Assembly (NCBI GenBank): GCA_034620365.1
Contig: JAQGEQ010000270.1
Coordinates: 186,001-250,000 of the forward strand
From: Pegea sp. RAD2-039
Lineage: Eukaryota > Chordata > Thaliacea > Salpida > Salpidae
Direction: 5' to 3'
DNA length: 64,000 nucleotides
Of this stretch, positions 13,066-26,500 are shown piece after piece; the stretch's first letter is position 1, and each line of letters opens with the position of its first letter. A program made the position numbers and the translations under genes. The notes under the pieces were generated by a model. The model ran no database searches. It was not told the origin of the DNA and saw nothing but the letters and a program-made list of their open reading frames with translations.

Positions 13066-14888
13066 ATATTTGATTGAATTTTATTTTGTCTTGAACTTTA
13101 TTAATGTACTTACTTTAGTACTTTCATGATATCTACTCTTTTTTCATCTTAGAATTATTTTACTTATAATTATTGTTATAAATCATCTTTAATAAATCAC
13201 TTTTTATAAGACGTTTTTTATATAAATTGAATTTTGAGGATATTTTAAAAAGAATATTTTATATTTAAAAAGAATATAGGTATTTAATCAATTTTGTAAA
13301 ATAGTTTCTACAATTATATTTTTATAAAATTATATTTATATTTGATTAATCTAAAGCAACTATTGTACAATCATATCCATTATTTATTATAAACAAAAAA
13401 TTATTTTAAATTAAATGATGACTGCATATAAAAGTCAAGTGAAACTTTATAGTAGAAATGTTTTATCAAAAAATAATGAATTTTGTAAGACATTTGCTAA
13501 AAATATAAATTGAAGTTTGATTATACTAGTGTGAAAATATTTGCTAAATTTTACTCTTTGTTATGATGCTCAGCTTTTTATCAATTAAGTAACAAGTGAA
13601 AATGTAATATACTCATTTATAAATATTGACTTAAATGAAAATTGTAATAACTTAAGTTAAATGTTTTTGGAGCATAACAGCATGATGGGAGTTTTTAACC
13701 AAATCAGTCCCTATTATTATTAAATATAATTGAATTTTTTATATTTTTGATAAAGTAATAGTATTGAATTCTTCCAGTCCATTATGTTAATCTGTCACTT
13801 TATCATTCTTTATATAAAGAATAATTTATATTGCTATATGGTTTTTAATGAACATACATAATACTCTATATATAGACAATATTCAGTAGTAGAATTCTAT
13901 ACTACTACCTTAACTTTGAAGTTGATTGTAGAACTTTAAATGTTTTATAATCGAACCAACAACACTGATGTTATATTTCAAAATATTTTTTATGCCACCC
14001 AACAAACTTATTCTTAAACAGTATAATAGTTATAAACTTGATATTTTGAGTATTTTTAACCTTGTGAAAAACTCTAACTAGTTATTCATTAATAACCTAG
14101 ATGACATATAAATACAGATTTAAATAAAAAAATTGGTGACTAATCCAATTATTTGATAATTTAAATTTGCTTTAAATATCAATTCCAACTAAATCATGTT
14201 ATAAATCCTTGACATAAAACCTTTCGTACATCATATCATTTACATATTTAAGCAAATAAATATAATAACTTTTAGAAATCTTATTGTTTAGCACAAGCAT
14301 GATTCAGTTTTGAAGTAAACGGATTAATTTTATTGATTGTTATTAACTATATAACGCTTTTAAGTAGTCTTATTAGTTATAGAAAAATCAGAAAAACTAT
14401 TGAATAACTATAGTTTAAAAATTTTAAGTTCTTTTTATTTGATGATTTGTTTTTATAAGAAATATTTGTTTGACTTAAAGAGCAGTCTTAAATCTACAAA
14501 AAATATTTACAATTAGTTGAGTTTAATTACATTTTTATCAACACTGCCAAAAATTTATTTACTGGCAAAAATATTTTTTAGAAATTTTAAAAATGGTAAG
14601 TTAGTTGAAAACTAAAAATATAACCAAAAAATTGCAAAGTTTTCCAGATTAGATTTATTTTGAAAGTATATTTAATAAAACAAGGCAAGAAATAAAACGG
14701 TGCGATTGAATCTCTTGAAATCGAATAATTCATTTCTGTATCAAATCATGAAGATTTAGATATTCATCAATTTCAACAAGGCACTTTTTAGCATGAGATC
14801 AGTTAAAAGACCAAAAATATCAGTCAAATTTAAACATGGGATACGAGGCACGCTTGTAAAATTTCCACAATTTATAAATGAAATCAAT
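13066..14888. other. Gene-poor interval with 3' UTRs
   Basis: It holds the putative polyadenylation signal of the 136-aa ORF (13191-13196, + strand) and, on the - strand, an AATAAA at 14654-14659 about 230 nt after the stop of the next gene. I see no other coding exon or repeat. Confidence 0.45.
14654..14659 (-). terminator. Possible polyadenylation signal of the 199-aa gene
   Basis: AATAAA on the - strand, about 230 nt downstream of the stop codon at 14889. Confidence 0.35.
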
Positions 14889-17800
14889 TTATGTTTGAAG
14901 ATTATTAAAAACGTCGTAAAACTCATCCAAGGACTGTTCGTAGCTTTCAATTTGATCAGATTCACTCTTGATTCGAGCTATAGATTCTTTAAAATCACCT
15001 TTACCTTGTAGTTGCGATAAAACTTCTGATTCACTTTTAGATTGAACAGGTTTGTTGTCAGTTCTTTTCTTCAACCGGTTCTACAAACAAATAATACGAA
15101 ACTGTTTTCTATCTCTAATTCAAAAACTGTTTGTCATTTGAAAAACAATACAACGAACAATTATAAGTTTTCCTGTTATTTTTACAAAGCTTTTTAAAAC
15201 TGAAGTAAACAGTTAAAGTTATATTTTTTGTCTTTTGTTAGTATAAAACGTTTGAATATATTTTTAATGTTCGATCGAACAGAGATCATTTATAAACAAG
15301 TTAGATGCAAAAAAGAAACATTTAGTTACAATGAAATTGTTTGTGTTGAATTTGGGGAAAATCTCATGAGCTTTATGTAACTTTTGTTGAAGTTAAATTA
15401 CTGATAACATTTTTACGCTAAGTGGAGGTATAGATACACTACATATTTCACGTGGCTTCAAATTTAAAGTTTTATCGATAACACATTTGAAGAATTAGTT
15501 AAAAATTCTCCTTAAACTTAATTTCAAGCTCTTGGGTAGTATTTTAATTATCAACTACAATGGGATGACTAAAAAAAGATTAAATATAACTAAAAAGCGA
15601 TTGTATGTTATAGAAAAATAACTTAAAGTTGAATTAGTTTATGTTTAGGTTTTATTTCAAAGAAAAATAATCTTAAGTGATTTGTAAAATATTCTACAAA
15701 AGTCTCTTATACAAAAACTAATCATACTGATAGTAGTTTATCATAAAATTAAAGATTATGAAACACTATACAACAATTTATACTTTTTTACACTGATAAT
15801 GCTATTTTCAAAATAAAATATACTAAAAATTATCAAAATAATTTAGCATTTCTAATAGTTAACTTTTTGAAATCAAAATATAAAAAATGTATGCACTGTT
15901 TTATAAAAAAGATTATAAAATCTCTACCTCAAAGTAATTGTAAAACATATCTCTATCAAATCAAATCTAATCGCAATGCTGATGTTTTCGAAACAAATAA
16001 TCTTAAAATTTAAATCTTCTTTATCAATTTTTTAATCAGTGTTTGAAATAATTAGAATAAATGAATTAAATTTACTAAAATAAATTTTTTGCAAAAAAAG
16101 ATGTCAGTTCTTTACTAGTATTATATAGACTTATTTTGTGTAGTAATACTCTCTTAACTTTAAAGAGCTTAGTGATAAGAGATGCTATCAATTGCTGATA
16201 TGTATTTCTAATTTTCAGAATATGATGTATTTGATTACAAAAATAAGTATTTTTAGAAGCCTTACAAGGTGCACAAGCGTGCAACAAAATAACTTTATTT
16301 TTGGTGATGTAATCAAATTACATTTTTGTATCTTAGGTAGATTTTTCAAAGAAAATTTAACTATCATGATAAAAATATAACAACAATTTAATTTATTGAA
16401 AAAATATGTGAAAATTTGATTTTAAGACTGATAAAATTTAAATCTATTGCTAATTCCCTGTATGAGTAACTGCATTGTTTTAAGTAAAAAATTTAAAAAA
16501 TTTTAAAATTGGAAGAGAGACTCACGTGTGGGTTTCGTGGAGGAGGAACAGGATGATCTTCCTCTTTTGTCTGCAATGAGACATCTTCAATCTTATTGGG
16601 GTTGCTTACCAATTCTTTTTCCATCTCAAATGCTCCTTGAAAGAGACCCATGACTTGACGAGATACTGGACTTGCATGACTTGCAGGACTCTGTTGAGAG
16701 GTTCATTAACTTTAAATTACCAAAACTTGTTGTTTTTTGCAATAAAATAACTTTACAAAAGATATTTGTTGTGCTTTTGATTAAAAAACTTCAACTTCTG
16801 TTACCATTTGAAGTTTATTAAAACTTGTTTTTCATATTTAAAGCTGTCCTGATAAAGTTTTCAAAAATTTTCAAACAATTTTCAACGATAGCTTTTTGGC
16901 ATATTTCCATCGATATAAATCAGTGTTTGATTGATTTAAATCAATTATTTGCTAAATAGACTTAAATTCTTCAAAAAATACGATTAAAATAATATTTTTA
17001 CATGTGATCTTTTTCACATGAACCACTTTACAAATATTTAAGTTAAGCTAAAAAATACACAAAATGCAAAATAATACAAAAAATTGAGTAAACTTTAGAT
17101 TATAAAATTTTTCCAATATAATGATTTATTATCAAATTACGATTCGATTAATCCCATTATATAATATTTTATATTTTGTTATAGTCTAATTCTTACATTT
17201 AAATCATCTGAAAAATTGTTTGAAAAGTTAATTACTTATTATTTGAATTTAAACTCAAATGTATAATATTTTATTTTTTTAAATCTGGATAATATATGTT
17301 ACTTCTGTCAAAGTGCAGACAAAAATGAAGTTCTTTCTACATATCACAAAAATAACTCATTGATAATTTCAAGAGTGTACAAATATGTTTGATAGCCTTA
17401 TCATTGAAATTAATTTTGAGTTAAAGTCATATTCAGTATTAATGTAACTCACTTTTGGTAAAACTTGCAGAAAGTTTACTTGAAATCTTTTTTAATATAA
17501 TTTTAATGAACTTTGAACATAACAAGATAATTTTACTATAAAAATTTAAAGTATCGCATAACCAAATAGTTTTCAACCAAATAAAGTCTGATTAAGCATT
17601 GAAAATATTTCTATTGAACCTTTATATTGAGAAGCAAACTATTTAGAATTGAAATGGATGATTGGTTTGATAATTTACGGTCAATAAAGAAGGTATTTTG
17701 GAATTAAACCAAAAAAGCAAGGAGTTTGCAAAACAACAAACTTTTCATGCAATGAAAGTTTTTATTACAACAAAGCTCTCCGGCAAACAGTAGTCAGTAG

Positions 17801-20196
17801 AAGAAGATTGATGTTTTGTTGACTTTAACATCTTTCTTATCAAAGTAGGGTTAGAGTTGGTATATTAAAAAATCTAATGGTAGGTCCAAAATGTTTTCTA
17901 ACTTATTTGTCGAAACTTTGAAGATATGAATTACTTGTAAATTGTAAAAGTTGTTCAGCAAGTTGAATGAAACTCAGTTGATATTTGCATTTAAAGATTA
18001 TTTTCACTACTTGCGTTATCTATTGTAAACAAATGGATAAAAATGGTTCCTAAGAACGAATATCAAATTTTAATGGTTGAATGGATTTATTGTAAGGCTC
18101 CTCAACTTGAGACTTATACAATACTTTCTTTGTTTAATTTCTCATGCAGATTTCATTAAAAGAATTATAAGATACTGGCCCACTTTAAGTAATGAAGACA
18201 ACCAATCCATAATACGTGTTTACATGTTCTCAAAACTTATTTTTATCAGTATTTATATAATATTGGCTTTATAAATTTAAAAGCATTAAATTTATTTGAC
18301 AATAAATTAAATTAACTTTTTATTCAATCATAAATAGAAAATATTTACTAAATCCTTTAGGGTAAAAGTTCAGACTGAACAACTTTTTGCTTAAGACTAT
18401 TTTCAAATTTAGAAAATACTTTAAAAACTTCAACATGATTTGATACTTCACTAAAAACCTCAAACTTCTTTGCATTATACAAATCATTTCATCAAGTTTT
18501 AACCCAAGTTTTTATAAAAAGTACTTCCTTAACATAAAAGATACTCAAATAAGTAGAAAGCAGATGTCTTTGATTAAATATTTGTTTGCTGAATTACTAT
18601 TAATTAGTGTATTTAAGCAAAAACTTACTGCTTCATTGCAAGCTTGTATCTTTGTTGAGTCTTCTTGCATAGAGTTTGTTCTACTGCTCTAAAAGAGAGA
18701 TGAATAAATTAATCTCTGATAACAAGTACTCAAAAACAGTTAGAAACTATTTCAAGATTGACTTGAATTATATTAAAATTTGTATTTAATTTTGATGGTG
18801 AAAATTTACTTAATTATTAACAAATGCAACAAACATTTATTTGGTTGATTTGGTTGTTATTCAACCAGTTTTTTTTTCAAAAGATTAAATTAATTTTTCT
18901 TATTTTAAAGAATAAACAGTTTTATAAAATTTTACAGTAGTCTAGCTCTTGAACAAAATTTTAAAGTAATAAACTGAACAAAAATGTTTTTTTCAGCATT
19001 TAATATAATATAACATAAATAAGTCAAACAAAAACTTTTTTCATTTTAAAAAAATGTTTTTTCATAAAAAGTCAAACTAAAAAACTCTGAGCTTTTTGTT
19101 AGCTGACTAAAACATTTTTCGAAACTCATAAACTTTTAAACTATTATTACAAACTAGTACAAAATTATTTCTCAAACAATAACACCAGAAAGAATATAGA
19201 AATGAAGTTTAACAATGACTCAGGTCGAAGTATTTAAATACAGCATCAGTAACGTGATACAAATTGAAATGTTTGAAACAGGAAGTGTATACGTGTCTAA
19301 GGTTTGAAACTTTATGACATGAAAAATCAATTATGAGACTCTTATCTTAGCTCTTCTTAGCTTATTTTCAACTAACTGCTTTCATTGTTAGTTTATTCAA
19401 ATCATAAAACTTCTTATACAATCTCTTATAATATTTTCCAGTTATTTCATTTAGTGTACAAAATTATTTAAAGTATTAGCATCTAAATGCTGAACATGTA
19501 AAGGTGTGACAAGGTTTCAATGCAAATGTCACTTTTTATAGACTTACCTTTTACTTTTAATGCCCATCAGCAATTATTAGAGACAAATTAGACATTATCA
19601 ACTGATCTCTAACTAAATTGTTTATAGAAAAACGTTTTAAAATCAGAACAAACAATAGTATTAAAGGCACGAAAGTTCTATGAACTGAAAACTTAAACAT
19701 GTTGGTGTAATTTAAAAAGTGAAAGAACTCAAACAATAATTTCTTCTTCTATTGTATAAACTCAAAATGTATTTAAACAAAGAGCTGAAAAAGTGACTTT
19801 TTAAAATAAATTAAAAATAAGCTCTTTAAATTGGACAAATAACTTTATGAACAACTGAAAATCTAAACTTCAGTCAATTAATTCATAAAATGACGTAAAA
19901 GAAAAACTTTATTTGTATTCAGAAAATCAAAAAAGAAGGAAGTGAAGTTTTATTACCTTGCTTCTTTTCCGGCCACTACTGAACATAGGTCGAGGTTTAG
20001 CAAAGTTTTCATAATCTGGGCCACCCCGAAACATTGCGCGGATATCTTTGACCTGAATTTTCAAATAAATGATTGTTGTAAGATTTTCAAATGTGATCAA
20101 TTTCTAAACCTTCATATTTGGCTCAACAAAAACTCCGGAAGAGTCTTCGCTAGTCTCCGATGTGGTTGGAGATTTCGGTTTTTCTTCTCCACCCAT
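14889..20196 (-). CDS. Five-exon gene for an unrecognised 199-aa protein
   Basis: Exons on the - strand are 20196-20110, 20052-19957, 18688-18629, 16690-16526 and 15080-14889. Every intron lies between codons (phase 0), every junction has GT..AG, and the frame is open throughout. Residues 1-29 start MGGEEKPKSPTTSETSEDSS. Exon 2 carries VKDIRAMFRGGPDYENFAKP and the basic end GRKRSK. Exon 4 has SPVSRQVMGLFQGAFEMEKE and a PVPPPRNPH stretch. Exon 5 is charged and probably coiled (RIKSESDQIESYEQSLDEF). There is no signal peptide or membrane span, so it is probably a cytosolic, partly disordered adaptor-like protein; the proline stretch could be an SH3 ligand (inference). The frame stays open for a few codons upstream of the chosen ATG, so an upstream exon is possible. 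I cannot assign a family. Confidence 0.7.
15081..16525 (-). other. Intron 4 of the 199-aa gene
   Basis: A long AT-rich intron (CAC|GTGAGT donor, TTTGTAG acceptor). I see no nested gene. The small ORFs at 16075-16287 and 16192-16380 have no signature. Confidence 0.6.
16691..18628 (-). other. Intron 3 of the 199-aa gene
   Basis: About 1.9 kb of AT-rich sequence between a GCA|GTAAGT donor and a CAACAG acceptor. Nothing else is supported. An exon too small to see cannot be excluded. Confidence 0.55.
18689..19956 (-). other. Intron 2 of the 199-aa gene
   Basis: About 1.3 kb between an AAG|GTAATA donor and a CTTTTAG acceptor. I see no coding or structural feature inside. Confidence 0.55.
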
Positions 20197-23100
20197 TTCT
20201 TCTATATTAGCAATTTCTGTTATCTTAAATTTAGCTAAATAGAAAACTTCTAAAATAATTTCATAAAATTGATTTTTTACAAATGATAAATTGCAAATAG
20301 ATAAGCAGTCACAAACTTTTCATACAAAATAAAAGATGCCAGAAATAAATGTAATATAAAATTAATAATTTGATTGCTACATCTAATAAAATAGAATCGC
20401 TCAAAAAGTAATCATGATGTCTTTCTAAAGTCTTTCAGCAGAATGTTTTCAACGGAGTATTTTTATGACGTTCAAACAACATTTAATAGTAACAACACTT
20501 CGACTTCCGGATTATATTTATTAGTAAAGAGTTACCTTTTAGTTGAATATGATTGTTTTCGAATTAATAATGTTTATATTAACCGAAAACTAAACTTTCA
20601 ACTAAACTGCTTGTGAAGTTGCTGTTGTTTGATACAATATCATGATAAAATTTTCTCACAGAAACTATTAATAGTAGCTAAAAGAGTTTTATGATAAAAT
20701 AGAATTTTTTTATATAATTTTTTTACACTTTAATAGCTATTGTTTAAATCTCTTTTGAGTAATCAGTTTTTACATTTGGTAATCATTGTTTGTCATAACT
20801 TTATCATTTATTATCAAATCTATTTTTAACCATTCATAGTCTACACATAATTCAGTTGACATAAATTAATATCGAAGGTACCTTATTCATTCTACTCTGT
20901 AGAGTCAATCTCACCTTTTAAACAAACCTTGGAAAGTCAACTTTTTATGTTAATTTCGAATTGTAGCATTTTTTCATAAATGACAAAAAATAAGAAAATT
21001 AATAAACCAAAAATGCTCTTGTTTTTTTACTGAGCTACCTTACTAACTTAAGCTATAAAAAGTTGAATCTATCAATACCTTTAATGTCGATAGAAATAAT
21101 AATTTCAACATCAATAGTATGAACCACTAATAGCATAAGATTTTATTTTGTTTAACTTTCTTATAAACTTAAAGTTATCTATAAAGAGCTTCCTTTTTAG
21201 TACAATTACTAACGGCTAACTCTCATTACTACACCAAGAGATGCTGGATACAAGATATCCTGTTTTATATCTGATTTATTTGGCATAAAATAGAACAATA
21301 ATTTCTTTTGAAGGAGAATTTATAAGTTACAGACTATTTTTCTAATGTTTAAATTTGATACAGTTTTTTATAGCCTCACATACTTACTCAATCATGACTA
21401 CATTTTTTGTACCGATTGAATGTTAGATTAAAATTAAACTCTCATAAAAAGCTATCTTACCTAAATACAAGTAATTTTAATCATAAAATTCCGTTAAGTA
21501 CCAAACCTAAGGAAATATTAGTAGTTTTATTTAATTAAAATATAGTATATTTAAGGCTGGCAAATGCTTTGAATGACAGACTTAAAGTTTGCATTATATT
21601 GAGAAAATAGGCTTTATTAGATCAATGCGCCAAATCGACTTTATATATTATCATCATTAGCTTACATACTCACCATAAACTTAGCTGTTTATTTTAAGAT
21701 TATTTTTCAAAACTTAAATATTTTAAAAACTTTTAGCAAGAAACAAGCTCACAACAAATCTCAAATATTTTGTGTTAATAGTTACATCAAAAAGTTTCCG
21801 TAAATATTCTAATTCAATGTAGTATTCTAATTCATCAAACAAGTTAAATTAAACCTTGCATCTAATGCTAATATTTTAAACAGACCAATATTGTTCAATG
21901 TAAATCACAGTACAAAAATAATTTAAATCTGTCCAGCTTTGAGCTTAAACACTATTGCATCAAATGTTCTGCAAACATACTTTTAAGATTAATAGAAAAT
22001 AAAAGTTACATTTCAGATAACATAAAAACCTAAACTTATGTCAAACATCATCCTAAACGACTTGAAGTATGTTTCATTAAAGAAAGATAAATAAGTTGGC
22101 TTCCTGTTTTTCTTTATACAAGTTGAAATAAACTTGCAATTCTGAAATATTTTATTTTAACCCGTTACATACCAAAAAGATTTATATTGAAATTTGTGTC
22201 ACATTTTAGAAGTTTTGATTACCTAACCAGTATTAGTACAAATATAGTGGCAATAGTGTTCGACAAGCAATTGATAACCAATTTAATACTACCGTAGTAT
22301 ACACAGAGAAAATGAAAATAAGTTTACTTATAAAAAGTTTTCAAATAAAATTGATAAATAAAAGCTTATAAACTGATCATTTTCAAACCAATACAACTTT
22401 TTCAGAAGAGACTACTACAAGCTAGGTTTTGTTTTGTTTAAAAACAGATTAGCTACAAATGAATTAGTTATCAAATATGCTTGTACGGTATTTTCTTGAT
22501 CAAGTCATTTTTCAAATAATTGTATTTTTACAATACAAGCTACGACATGTACAAATATATTATTTCTGATTGATTATTAAGACTTTTGAAATATTTTTTT
22601 AATATTAAGATTGTTTAAAATTCTAATAAATAAACTTATACTAAACCACCACCTGGAAATACTGTAGGTTCTAAACATCATAAAAATCATTGTTCATAAT
22701 ATTCGTTATACTTACTAAAATCCTAAAACTAGATTTAAACTGCAGTACCGTATTCTCAGTTTTAAAAGAAGAAGCAAAAAATGTCTTGCCTAAGTTCGAT
22801 TGCTTCTATAATCTTATTTTATGTAAATCTAGCTGTTTCAAAAGATAGTATCATCACTATTTATAGCTTAAAGCTTACCTTAATTCACATTAGATTAGGC
22901 TTTTGTTTTTACATTTTCTATAAAAGCTGCAGCACAAAGTTACATTGAACAGTAAACAAAAGTTTGTGTAAATATTTTTGATTTGAATTTGATAATAGTT
23001 TACTTATGAGCACATTCATACGCTTCAGTGCGTTTCTCCAAACTGTAAAAGATTATAAGCCACAGGTTATTCTTGAAAGGCTTGAAGAGAACAGATTGAA

Positions 23101-23564
23101 ATCTAAGATTCTATTATAAAAAGAAACAAGCGCCTTGATGTCAGAAAATTTATTATTGATAAAAAAAATCTTTTTAAATATGAACAGTTTAGAAGTATCT
23201 TAAAATTTTGAAAACGTTAATAAAAATAATTCTTCTGAAATTTTCCTCTATAAAGATACTAATAGTCTCAAGAAGTTATTTTTGTCACAATTTTTTTAGA
23301 TATAATCGCTATGCTATTGACCAATGCATTGTGCCCTAACAACTTCTTAATAAAAGAATAAAACTTTCAAGATAACACAAATAAATATAATAGTTTTGCA
23401 GAGTACCTACGAATAATGTTTTAAGAACATATTAACAAATCGATTTAAATCAAGATTGAATACTGAGAGTTAGAAAAAATTCAGCTGACTCGATTTTATC
23501 TAAACATAAGTCTCATCGATGGCTAGCTATCAAAGAATGTAGAAACAGCGGTTCGACTACTTAC

Positions 23565-23595
23565 TTGCATACCAAAGAGGTCATTGAAATGGTAG
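23565..23595 (-). other. Candidate 31-nt exon with canonical splice sites
   Basis: On the - strand CTTTGTAG precedes and GTAAGTAG follows this segment, which reads YHFNDLFGMQ in one frame. It lies 3.4 kb upstream of the 199-aa gene on the same strand. The phase does not join coherently to that gene's first coding exon, so it could be a 5' UTR exon, part of an unseen transcript, or chance. Confidence 0.2.
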
Positions 23596-26500
23596 CTACA
23601 AAGCAAACTTATGCAAGCTCTATTGAATATTAATACCATTTAAATAAATCGATTTGAAAATTTTAAGTATTTTTTCGATTTTTTTTTAATTTATTCGCTT
23701 TTTGTGGTAAGTATATCTCACCTGCGAAAATCTTTAGCAGAATTTTTAGCTGAAACTTTTTTTTAATAAGATAGTCATGTCTACTACTTGCATGAAATGC
23801 TTAAGATTAAATTTTAAATACCAACATGATTATTAAAACTACTTCAAGTTAAAACAACTAAATAATTATGATTGGCACATTAAACAACATTTCAAACTGA
23901 AAGCTTCAATTTCCTTGAAAGAAAAACAAACCTACCTTAAACACTTCTATAATTTTTCTTCAGTTTTTCTACATTCTTGTTTTAAAGTAAAATATCACAA
24001 AAAAGTTATCTAAGTTTTAAATCGTATCAAATATATTTCAAATTATAAACAAATCTATTTATTACTTTGAGATTTTTACTATGCAAAACTACGATTGGTA
24101 TTTTAGGTTGTTAAACAGTTAAAAAAATAAAGCGATCTTCAAAAGTTCAGGTATCTATAGGATTAGGCGACATCGAAAAATTATTTTTAGTATCATGACA
24201 TCAGCGCATATCGAAGCAATAAATTCAATCATACACAGACAAATAAAACTTTATTGATATCTTATGTAAGTTTAACTGATTTTTTTTCTCATTTTTCACG
24301 AGAAGTTTTGTTTGTAGAAGATTTAAAACAGATTTATTCCAGTAATTGATTATGAAATTATGGAAGTTATCTTTTTAGTTTGTCAAATAATTAAAATTTG
24401 ATCTTATGAAAACTTTATTCGAATAAATAAACGTTATTTTATGATCGTTGCAAAATAAATATGAAAATATCAATGAACAATGAAAGTTTTGTGTTCGATT
24501 AAAAGTAGTTTAGATGAAAATGATGGTTATTAACTTTTCAAAGAAAAATATTTTGTTTGTCTTAACTTTAACTTTTAGATAAGAAAGTAGAAAAAATTAA
24601 AGATTTAATATATCCTATAAAAGTACTAATGATGAAAACAGTGATAAGTTAAAATCTTCAAAGATCAGATACAAAAGACTTAAACCGCTTAATATGTTAC
24701 AAAATACACAAAAAATAAAGTTACTAATAATCTAAACTTCGGTAAACCTTAAATACAAACTTTTTTATCTTATTTTATTTTAACAAGTTACTTGTATTTG
24801 TTATGTATAGTCTGTTTACTTCAAAAATAAACTGATGTTTCTAAGTAATCTAAAAACTATCGGTCTAATGTACTAAATAAATATTTGTTTGAAAAATTAT
24901 AAAGTATATTTAGAAACAAGTAAAAAACATCGAAATATCAAGCTTAATAAATACTTATATACTGTTTATACTTAGATTATTTAAAACTATTTTATTAAAT
25001 GCTGGTGTGGGTTAGTCAACTAGTTACAAGTAACGACATTGTAAAGTAAAATAACTTAATCAAACCAAAATTTGTCATTTTGACTCAAGACAAAGCTGAC
25101 TTTTATTAATAACTGAGTAAATTACTAATCTTTTATTTTCATTTATTTCATGATTCAACGTTTATTTAAAAGTTTGTAATACATTAGAAGTTTGTTATTG
25201 TATAAAAACTAAATATTTGAAAAAATATTGTAGATTTGAAAATAGATTATTTGACCATTTTAAGAAATAAATTGAATATAAATAAAAAATCTCTTGAGTT
25301 GGGTTCATTTTATTGCGTTTTTTTATTTATTTTATTTACTTTATTTAGTTTTTATTATTTTAATTGGGTTTTTATCGACGATTACAACTAAACTCTTTCG
25401 GTTTTGTTGATTCCTGCAAATATACCAGAGGTTTCATTAAATAAACACTAAAACGCATTATTTAAATAAACTGTTTGTTTCTCAAAACTTATATTTCATA
25501 AAAAATCTTCCAATAAACAATAGATTAATATTACTTTAGCATTTACACCACAAAGGTTTTAGTAATTAACACTGAAAAACAAACAAAATTATAAACAATA
25601 AACAATGAAAGTAAACATAATTATCAAAAGTAATTCTATGATATTAAAACCCAATTTTTCAGACTAAAATAATCTCGAATAATATAGCTTCATAAACACT
25701 ATTGGACTGTTATTTGCTTGTTTTAAAGTAAACAAAAAAGTTTGTTTATAAATCTATTTTCAACCATTTAAGTATTTTCTTTGACTGACTGATAAAAACA
25801 CATTTTTCAACATTTTTCTTTTTACTTTTAAACTGAATGCTTTACTATGAACTTTCTTATAAGTAATGTTTAGTAATGTTTTTAACAATGTTTTCTTTTA
25901 TGGAATTAATAAAAGGTTTAAAATGTATTTTTAAATAAACCTTCTTTTGTCAAAGATACCTCCGAAGCGTCCTTGCCGTCAATCACAACAAACTAAAGAA
26001 CTTTTTTTTTAATCTAAACTAAATTCATTGAACACTTTCAAAAACAGCAATGCAAGTGTATCTACAAAACTGCATACTTCCCGATCTAATTTTACAAGAT
26101 TACAACGAATAATAAAAATGAATATCTTAAATTCCTCAACAGTAACGGCCTGTGAAATTTTTCATATCAGTAACGTATTCTATCCGTTTAGAAACTTTGC
26201 AAAAAAAATTCAAACCCTTATCATTACATCAACTTTATCATTACTATCAAAGTTATAACTATATTTAATTTTGTTATATTTTTAAATATTTTTTATGAAA
26301 AAGTTTTATATAAAAAATCCCATATAAACTTTATTATATTTATAAACAATATAATGACTGATATAAACTTTTCAATTAGATTTATTGTTGAATTTAAAGA
26401 TAAAGCTGAAATCTAATTTATGTTTCTGCTCTTATTTTCTTTTCAATAGTAATATTTTTGCCTCTGTCATTTCTATACTAAATACGACAAAAGTTAATTT

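Noticed and set aside
19942..20238. A 98-codon + strand ORF
   Set aside because: Antisense of exons 1-2 of the 199-aa gene, which has a coherent five-exon model on the - strand.
23006..23119. A 37-codon ORF in the gene desert (FLQTVKDYKPQVILERLEEN)
   Set aside because: Composition is protein-like, but a single ORF of this size is expected by chance in 10 kb; no splice or polyadenylation support.
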